Assembly: GCA_001822815.1 (NCBI GenBank)
Contig: MHSR01000024.1
Location: 1-35,681, forward strand
DNA from: Candidatus Terrybacteria bacterium RIFCSPHIGHO2_01_FULL_43_35
GTDB lineage: Bacteria > Patescibacteriota > Minisyncoccia > Terrybacterales > GWB1-40-14
Direction of reading: 5' to 3'
Length of the DNA stretch: 35,681 nucleotides
Shown: positions 27,166-32,822 of the stretch, one piece after another
Numbering within the stretch: position 1 is the first letter of the stretch
Layout: each line of letters begins with the position of its first letter
Notes under the pieces: generated by a model
Databases searched by the model: none
Seen by the model: the letters and a program-made list of their open reading frames with translations, nothing else
Told to the model about the DNA's origin: nothing
Position numbers and translations under genes: made by a program

Positions 27166-27274
27166 CACATTTTGCCCAAGAGCTAAGCGATTGGTTGCAA
27201 AATGTAGTGTCCCGACATAACGTCGGGACTACCTTCACCCACCGCAAATCGCTTAAGTCCGATGGACTTACGGC

Positions 27275-27351
27275 GGCGCCGTCGTCTAGAGGCCCAGGAT
27301 GCCTCCCTTTCAAGGAGGAGATCAAGAGTTCGAATCTCTTCGGCGCTACCA
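27275..27351 (+). tRNA. tRNA-Glu (anticodon TTC), CCA encoded
   Basis: Acceptor GGCGCCG/CGGCGCT; stem CCTCC-CTTTCAA-GGAGG. Confidence 0.9.
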
Positions 27352-27415
27352 CCCAGCCCTAACCCAGCCCCAATTCTTAATTTGAACTGGGTAGAGCTGG
27401 ACAAAAAAACAAAAC
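27351..27415. repeat. CCCAGCCCCAATT-family repeat, copy in tRNA spacer
   Basis: ACCCAGCCCTAACCCAGCCCCAATTCTTAATTTGAACTGGGTAGAGCTGGACAAAAAAACAAAAC; about 53 of 56 positions shared with 28334-28397. Confidence 0.85.
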
Positions 27416-27433
27416 ACAGCATCTTGATCGCGT

Positions 27434-27508
27434 GGGCCCGTAGCTCAACGGTAGAGCGGAGGCCTTTTAAGCCAAGGGTTGAGAGTTCGAGTCTCTCCGG
27501 GCTCACCA
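27434..27508 (+). tRNA. tRNA-Lys (anticodon TTT), CCA encoded, imperfect anticodon stem
   Basis: Good acceptor, D and T arms; loop CTTTTAA; stem GAGGC/GCCAA has two mismatches. Confidence 0.75.
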
Positions 27509-27560
27509 CCTTTCAAGATGCAGTAGTAGGTCGTGGGTTCGAATCCCTCTCGGCCTGCCA
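27509..27560 (+). pseudogene. tRNA 3'-half remnant
   Basis: GTCGTGGGTTCGAATCCCTCTCGGCCTGCCA T-arm/acceptor/CCA-like end without a D arm or 5' acceptor strand. Confidence 0.6.
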
Positions 27561-27565
27561 ATCGC

Positions 27566-27636
27566 TGCGGGATCGTCTAACGGTAGGACAGCAGCCTTTG
27601 GAGCTGAATATCTTGGTTCGAATCCAAGCCCCGCAG
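27566..27636 (+). tRNA. tRNA-Gln (anticodon TTG)
   Basis: TGCGGGA...CCCCGCAG; loop CTTTGGA; U1, discriminator G. Confidence 0.85.
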
Positions 27637-27830
27637 CTCTTCAATTTTCGCTCCGCTCAAATTTCAGAGTCTTCAGTTTTCTCTTGCGAGAGAAAACTTC
27701 CGACCCCCAAACTGCGGAAATTGAAGATCCTGATGAGCGAAGCGAAGAAGGACGACGAAATGCTCCTTTACAAAAGATACACCAGCCGGTGCCGGCTGGC
27801 CGCCAACAGCGGAAAATTAGGCACATCAGT

Positions 27831-27907
27831 GGGCCCTTAGCTCAGTTGGTTAGAGCAACAGTCTTATACACTGCACGTCCTAGGTTCGAGTCCTAGAGGG
27901 CCTACCA
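27831..27907 (+). tRNA. tRNA-Ile (anticodon TAT), CCA encoded
   Basis: Acceptor GGGCCCT/AGGGCCT; anticodon loop CTTATAC. Confidence 0.85.
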
Positions 27908-27961
27908 ACCCCACGCACTCATCCAAGGCCACCTTAATATCGCGGCCTTAAACATATCGGT

Positions 27962-28044
27962 GCCGAAGTGGCGGAACTGGCATACGCGGAGGTCTCAAAC
28001 ACCTCTCCGAAAGGTTAGGAGTTCAAATCTCCTCTTCGGCACCA
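27962..28044 (+). tRNA. tRNA-Leu (anticodon CAA), CCA encoded
   Basis: GCCGAAG/CTTCGGC; GAGGT-CTCAAAC-ACCTC; class II variable arm. Confidence 0.92.
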
Positions 28045-28055
28045 AACTCTCTTGT

Positions 28056-28132
28056 GCGGGGATGGCGAAACTGGCAAACGCGGTAGATTTAGGATCTACT
28101 TTTTGGGGGTTCGAGTCCCTCTCCCCGTACCA
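28056..28132 (+). tRNA. tRNA-Leu (anticodon TAG), CCA encoded
   Basis: GCGGGGA/TCCCCGT; GTAGA-TTTAGGA-TCTAC. Confidence 0.88.
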
Positions 28133-28143
28133 ACCCGCAAAGT

Positions 28144-28227
28144 GGGTAGGTTGAGCAGGTGGTGAGCTCAGCTGACTGTAAATCAGTAGCTTCGGCTGAA
28201 AAGGTTCGATTCCTTTCCTGCCCACCA
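28144..28227 (+). tRNA. tRNA-Tyr (anticodon GTA), CCA encoded
   Basis: Loop CTGTAAA; long variable arm; acceptor GGGTAGG/CCTGCCC. Confidence 0.88.
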
Positions 28228-28249
28228 AAAACGAATAACACCACACGGT

Positions 28250-28333
28250 GCCGAGGTGGCGGAATGGCATACGCGTCCGGCTTAAACCCGGATGCCGAAA
28301 GGCTTGCGAGTTCGAGTCTCGCCCTCGGTACCA
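28250..28333 (+). tRNA. tRNA-Leu (anticodon TAA), CCA encoded
   Basis: TCCGG-CTTAAAC-CCGGA; class II variable arm. Confidence 0.92.
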
Positions 28334-28397
28334 CCCTGCTCTAACCCAGCCCCAATTCTTAATTTGAGCTGGGTAGAGCTGGGCAAAAAACAAAACA
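28334..28397. repeat. CCCAGCCCCAATT-family repeat, second tRNA-cluster copy
   Basis: TAACCCAGCCCCAATTCTTAATTTGAGCTGGGTAGAGCTGGGCAAAAAACAAAAC. Confidence 0.85.
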
Positions 28398-28411
28398 AGG
28401 AAGGAGAAGCG

Positions 28412-28831
28412 ATGAAACAAGTAGCTGCAGATTTCAATTGTCTGGATGAACAAGGCCGATGCTGGGGCATTGACCAAGACGGTATAGCCGCAGGAGATCG
28501 AGTTGTACTGGTAGATGCCGAAGGCGCTTTTACTTTCGGTCGCATTGAAAAGAATGAAGTTCTGAACACGTTTGTTGCGAGATTGTCCGGACCCCCACTA
28601 ACCAAGGAACGGTCACGGCGCATACAGCAAGCGGTTCTCACAGATAACCGCGAACTGATTGCCCAGCTGTTCGTAGAAGATATGGAACAAAGAATAGAGT
28701 GGCATCGCAAAAGATTAGCCTCTCTATACGTGAACTCTTCGGCGAATGAGAATCCCAATCCAGACATGATACCATTAGACACGCCAGTTATATCTGCTGG
28801 AGAGGTTGACCCAGATCTCTGGGATTCATAG
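28412..28831 (+). CDS. Hypothetical protein
   Basis: Strong RBS AAGGAAGGAG, intact 139-aa ORF, terminator follows. Confidence 0.7.
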   Translation: MKQVAADFNCLDEQGRCWGIDQDGIAAGDRVVLVDAEGAFTFGRIEKNEVLNTFVARLSGPPLTKERSRRIQQAVLTDNRELIAQLFVEDMEQRIEWHRKRLASLYVNSSANENPNPDMIPLDTPVISAGEVDPDLWDS

Positions 28832-28859
28832 ACCGGTCATAATCACCGGTCTTTTTTTC
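28830..28859 (+). terminator. Rho-independent terminator
   Basis: AGACCGGTCATAATCACCGGTCTTTTTTTCTT. Confidence 0.9.
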
Positions 28860-28897
28860 TTGAATACTTTAAAAAACAGTGGTAATTTATTAACTAT

Positions 28898-28917
28898 GCT
28901 GGGGTATCTCAGTTGCG
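28898..28917 (+). pseudogene. 5' fragment of tRNA-Phe
   Basis: GCTGGGGTATCTCAGTTGCG closely matches the start of the intact tRNA-Phe (GCTGGGGTAGCTCAGTCGGT). Confidence 0.6.
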
Positions 28918-29034
28918 TTTCCCCCGACCCCCGACTTCAGAAACCCACGGTTTCTGACGCTCCCTGCGGTCGCTGGTTTCCTTCACGGGGAAAACGCCCG
29001 CTACCCTCAGCATTCACTCTTTTCATTCGTTCAT

Positions 29035-29107
29035 GCTGGGGTAGCTCAGTCGGTAGAGCATCTCCCTGAAGAGGAGGGGGTCGTCGGTTCGATTCCGACC
29101 CCCAGCA
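29035..29107 (+). tRNA. tRNA-Phe (anticodon GAA)
   Basis: GCTGGGG/CCCCAGC; TCTCC-CTGAAGA-GGAGG; no encoded CCA. Confidence 0.92.
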
Positions 29108-29156
29108 CAGTCTACAATTTTTATCGAGTGACCGAGACGCTTCGGTTGCCAAAACA

Positions 29157-29549
29157 ATGCAAAGAAAGTTCTTAAATCAAGAAGAATTGAAAGAATATCT
29201 CTCAGAAAGAGAAGAGATTGTCTTTATAGATAGCTCTCCCGCAGAAGCTATAACTCTTCCTCCAAGATCATTGGCGGCCGCTTTTCATATCGACAAAGTC
29301 TACGGGGCCCAAAGTACGTTATATGTAATGCGACATGACAGCAACGATACGGTTGCATTAAATATAGACGCTTATTCTTTCCGAACCTCTTCTGAGGAAA
29401 AAATTGAATTGGATGGACCTTTTAAGCCTGCCGAATATCACCACGTTGACGATATTCCATCCTTCTTAAGGGTTAAGGCTCCACAGAAATATATTGATAG
29501 ATTAAAAGAGATAAAGGAAGGTAACTTTTCAGATACAAATTTCCTTTAG
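29157..29549 (+). CDS. Hypothetical protein
   Basis: Intact 130-aa ORF directly downstream of tRNA-Phe. Confidence 0.55.
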   Translation: MQRKFLNQEELKEYLSEREEIVFIDSSPAEAITLPPRSLAAAFHIDKVYGAQSTLYVMRHDSNDTVALNIDAYSFRTSSEEKIELDGPFKPAEYHHVDDIPSFLRVKAPQKYIDRLKEIKEGNFSDTNFL

Positions 29550-29582
29550 TGTTCGCCTTATTTGCAATTCATTAACGACAAC

Positions 29583-30629
29583 ATGAAAAAATTTGCCATT
29601 CTGATTATTATTTTTGTGGCAATTGCTGGTATTGGTTAAATTTTATACTTCGGTGAATCAAAAGAAGATATTGTTGTTACACCGCCTATAATTAATCGGC
29701 AGGCACGGTGTTTGAACGAAAATGAAATCGCGGAATACGAAAAATTGCCTGAAGAAAAAGGCAAAGAAACGCAGGCAAGAATTATTATTCGCGATAAAGA
29801 TACACACGAAGAAATTTCATCATTTATTATAGAGTTAGTTAGTCCTAACCATTATCATCCGATCGAGATCCATCAGTGCGGGGTATATGCAGCGCGTTCA
29901 TTTGGCTACGATTATAAAAATAGACGTCCACAACCAAATTATTCGGCAGAAATAGCACGTTATTATTTTGATGGATCGGTTGAATCTATAGCAGAATTAG
30001 GCACCAGTATTAACGGTGTATACAATAAGGTTTTCCAAAACGATTTTCGTATAGATCCAGAAGAGCTTTTTGTTGTTCTTGTGAAAGGTTTTGGAGGAGA
30101 GGCTGGTTATGCCCTCGTTTTCAGAAATCTTGATAGCAAAAGCGACGCTTATTCAGCGACTTTTTCAGAATTAAAAAATAGATTTACATTTATAGATGGC
30201 GAGTTTGATTTTTATGATTGGGCTAGAGATGGTAAATATTTCTGGGGAAATTTTTCGATTGGAGCCGATGTATCGGCGATTTTCCGAATTAATAAGTTAA
30301 ATTGGACATTAGAGATTTTTAGAGCTCCTATAGGAACGAAGGGTGGAGATATTTTAAATATGGAAAAGGGTTATATAACCTACTATGATGGGTCACCGTG
30401 GACAGGAGATGCTGATCTTGACAAACAACTTGAAGATAAATGGATAAAAGAAGGGCGGCAAATTCACTTTTATATATATGATTTGTTTAATCAGAAAAGT
30501 ATTCGGTTGGCAACAATAAAGGATCCAGCGTGGCAATTTAGAGCAAAATGGCTTTCTGACACCGAACTTGAATACTATGTTCCACCCGAACCAGGAACAA
30601 GAAGGGTATATACGATTCTCTCTAACTAA
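29583..30629 (+). pseudogene. Secreted/anchored hypothetical protein interrupted by an in-frame TAA in its signal sequence
   Basis: ATG AAA AAA TTT ... MKKFAILIIIFVAIAGIG-*-ILYFGESKEDIVVTPPIINRQARCLNENEIAEYE is one frame with the 305-aa ORF; TAA at 29637-29639. Confidence 0.65.
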
Positions 30630-30890
30630 TTTGAGGTATTCTAAGTCAATATATTTAAATCCGGCACATAAATATGTCCATTCTGCCTCTGAATAATAGT
30701 TTTAACGTCGTCTACGATACTGCACCAGACAATATTTAAAATAGAATAGATTTTGTGATGGGGGGAGGAATCGAGAAAAGGGGTCGGGAAAACGTAGTTT
30801 TCCCGTATAGGCCGTTCGGCTCTGAGAGCCTCAGGCTCGAATGAGAAAAAATTAAAAACCGAGGGTTTTTAAAAGCGGGCATAGCGGGCG

Positions 30891-30909
30891 CGATTAGGAC
30901 CCCCAGCAC
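30891..30909 (+). repeat. att-like copy of the tRNA-Phe 3' end
   Basis: CGATTAGGACCCCCAGCAC vs CGATTCCGACCCCCAGCAC at 29090-29108 (17 of 19). Confidence 0.6.
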
Positions 30910-30926
30910 TTCTTTTTTCTACAAAC

Positions 30927-30952
30927 AAAAAAGCCCCTCGCGGGGCTTTTTG
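30927..30952. terminator. Bidirectional terminator
   Basis: AAAAAAGCCCCTCGCGGGGCTTTTTG. Confidence 0.85.
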
Positions 30953-30963
30953 TTATATTTTGC

Positions 30964-31452
30964 TTATCGTGTGACTTCGAGTGGCGTGGTAATTTCTGCC
31001 CCTGGCGCTTTTACGGTTATTCGACCGCTGGTCGCATCGCGTACGACATTATAGCAGGTATCGTAAGCTGCAGTGCTTGTGTAGGAGCCGGTGCAGCTGC
31101 TTCCTTTCTGATCAAAAAGCATAGCGGGCAAATACGTAGGGACAAGACACGGCGCGATATCGTATCCGCCAGCAGCACTTTTCATATCCGTATCTGTGGT
31201 GGGGATAGCACCTGCGGCGCAACCGGTTTCAAAGATGCCTTTATTATCGGCGATTCTTTGTCCAATCGCATTAAGTATGGCATTTATATTTGATATACGC
31301 TGGGAATCTCGCGCTTGCGCAAACTGTCTAGCGGGGTTTAACGCGACCAGCACGATCGTAGCCAAGATCGCGATGATGCCTATGACAACAAGGATTTCAA
31401 TTAACGTGAAACCTTGCTGATATTTTTTTGATTTTGTTGTTATTGTATTCAT
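30964..31452 (-). CDS. Type IV prepilin (PulG/PilA-like)
   Basis: QQGFTLIEILVVIGIIAILATIVLVALNP prepilin signal. Confidence 0.92.
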   Translation of the reverse strand: MNTITTKSKKYQQGFTLIEILVVIGIIAILATIVLVALNPARQFAQARDSQRISNINAILNAIGQRIADNKGIFETGCAAGAIPTTDTDMKSAAGGYDIAPCLVPTYLPAMLFDQKGSSCTGSYTSTAAYDTCYNVVRDATSGRITVKAPGAEITTPLEVTR

Positions 31453-31563
31453 GTTTTATTATTTTTATTAAGAATATTCTTCGACACCTAAATTATAGTA
31501 CCTAAATAGTACTATATTAATATAGCACACTTACCTATACCTTGTCAAGGCCATTGTTTTTGG

Positions 31564-32286
31564 TCAAAATTGTGGTACTTCTAACCAGGAAAGAATTGTG
31601 AGGCTGACGGTATCAATTACGATGCTGAGATCTGTTACGGCTTCATTATAAAACGCTTGTGTCTCAATGGTAGTCTGACCCGATACAGGAAAATCTTTTT
31701 TTACTGGCCGAATCTGACAAGTACCAGTATTGCTTCCTATATTATTTATCGTTTCTGGCCCAGTATATCCCGAATCTTCAGCAAACCGCAACAATGCAGT
31801 ATCCACACAAGCTTCGGCAAGCGCCGAACTTCGTTCTTTATATTCCGCGTCAAGAATTTGGGAGCGAGTTAAAAATCCTGCTTGATTCAAACCAATAGCG
31901 ACTGTGAGAAGAATTACCGAAATCACAATTACGGTCATTAAAGCCACAAATCCTCCGTTAGAGGTTGCGGTTGCCGATGGCAACCTACCTCTCACGGAGT
32001 GAACCCGCCCCGTTAGAGACAGGAAGCGTTTGAGGCGATTTTTTAGATAACGCTTACCCATACCGGATTTTAAATATTTCTCTCTAACAAATGCATCATG
32101 TTCATTAAGACAAGCTTCAAAATAGATGATTTCCAAGGGACTTCGTCCTTTGGTGGAACTGACAAGGTTTGCATTATGTTCACTCAAACGCTTCCGTAAA
32201 TCACTGGTAGCGCCAGTATACCATTTGCCATCTTTTTTGCTTTGTAAAACATATGCATAATACATGGTCGTCTCTAACGGGGTCAT
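31564..32286 (-). CDS. Fusion ORF: GIY-YIG endonuclease domain followed by PilX-like prepilin
   Basis: MYYAYVLQSKKDGKWYTGATSDLRKRLSEHN...KSGMGKRYLKNRLKRFLSLTG, then NGGFVALMTVIVISVILLTVAIGLNQAGFLTRSQILDAEYKERSSALAEACVDTAL. Confidence 0.88.
   Translation of the reverse strand: MTPLETTMYYAYVLQSKKDGKWYTGATSDLRKRLSEHNANLVSSTKGRSPLEIIYFEACLNEHDAFVREKYLKSGMGKRYLKNRLKRFLSLTGRVHSVRGRLPSATATSNGGFVALMTVIVISVILLTVAIGLNQAGFLTRSQILDAEYKERSSALAEACVDTALLRFAEDSGYTGPETINNIGSNTGTCQIRPVKKDFPVSGQTTIETQAFYNEAVTDLSIVIDTVSLTILSWLEVPQF
31953..31999. repeat. Imperfect hairpin between the GIY-YIG cassette and the PilX-like body
   Basis: CTCCGT-t-AGAGGT-tgc-GGTTGCC-gat-GGCAACC-t-ACCTCT-c-ACGGAG. Confidence 0.8.
32008..32282 (-). 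mobile_element. Putative GIY-YIG mobile cassette bounded by 13-bp perfect inverted repeats
   Basis: CCCCGTTAGAGAC (32008-32020) / GTCTCTAACGGGG (32270-32282); encodes only the GIY-YIG domain; splits the N-terminus of a prepilin gene. Confidence 0.7.
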
Positions 32287-32822
32287 TTTCTTAAATATTT
32301 CGCAACAGTAAACAGCTTGCTAACACCGGACTCTTTGCTCATGACAGTGAAATTTATCTTAACGCCTTCGGGTTTGCCGCCGGATGATGGAATATCTATA
32401 AAAACTACTCCGCCCACACCGGCAACGGCCACGTTGGAACTGTTAAGATTTGCTGTTGTCAAAATAGGGTTGCCGCGTGTTAACTGTAAATTTGATCCGT
32501 CCAAAGATAAAATCAATGGATTTTGGGAAGACGGAAAGCCGGTTATCGTGTCCTTTGTTACGGAAAGGCTGGTGGGAGTTACAGATATGCTTGATGCGCC
32601 GGTCAAGGCCCATTCAATTTTTCTTAACAAAAAATATCCTTCGGCTTGAGTATTAATATCGGTTTTATTTTTTTGTCCGGAATCAATAATATAAAAACCC
32701 GCCGTCATTCCCCCGCCCATTAAAAACGCCAGGATCGCAATATAGATGACGGTTTCTATTAAGGTAAAACCGGCGGTATTTTTAAAATCTTTATTCATCA
32801 GTTCACGATTAAAGATTCGCAT
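32283..32822 (-). CDS. Type IV prepilin-like (PilW/PilJ-type minor pilin)
   Basis: NTAGFTLIETVIYIAILAFLMGGGMTAGFYII; ends ATGA-overlapping the next ORF. Confidence 0.85.
   Translation of the reverse strand: MRIFNRELMNKDFKNTAGFTLIETVIYIAILAFLMGGGMTAGFYIIDSGQKNKTDINTQAEGYFLLRKIEWALTGASSISVTPTSLSVTKDTITGFPSSQNPLILSLDGSNLQLTRGNPILTTANLNSSNVAVAGVGGVVFIDIPSSGGKPEGVKINFTVMSKESGVSKLFTVAKYLRK

Noticed and set aside
27122-28477. ORFs of 60-192 aa covering the tRNA cluster
   Set aside because: They read through clearly folded tRNA genes.
29637-29639. Alternative genetic code (stop-codon reassignment)
   Set aside because: TAA, TAG and TGA all terminate well-supported genes in this window; a single in-frame TAA fits a mutation or sequencing error better.
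29108-30890. Intact prophage or integrative element with its own integrase
   Set aside because: No tyrosine or serine recombinase motifs in either ORF; only the att-like repeat supports integration.
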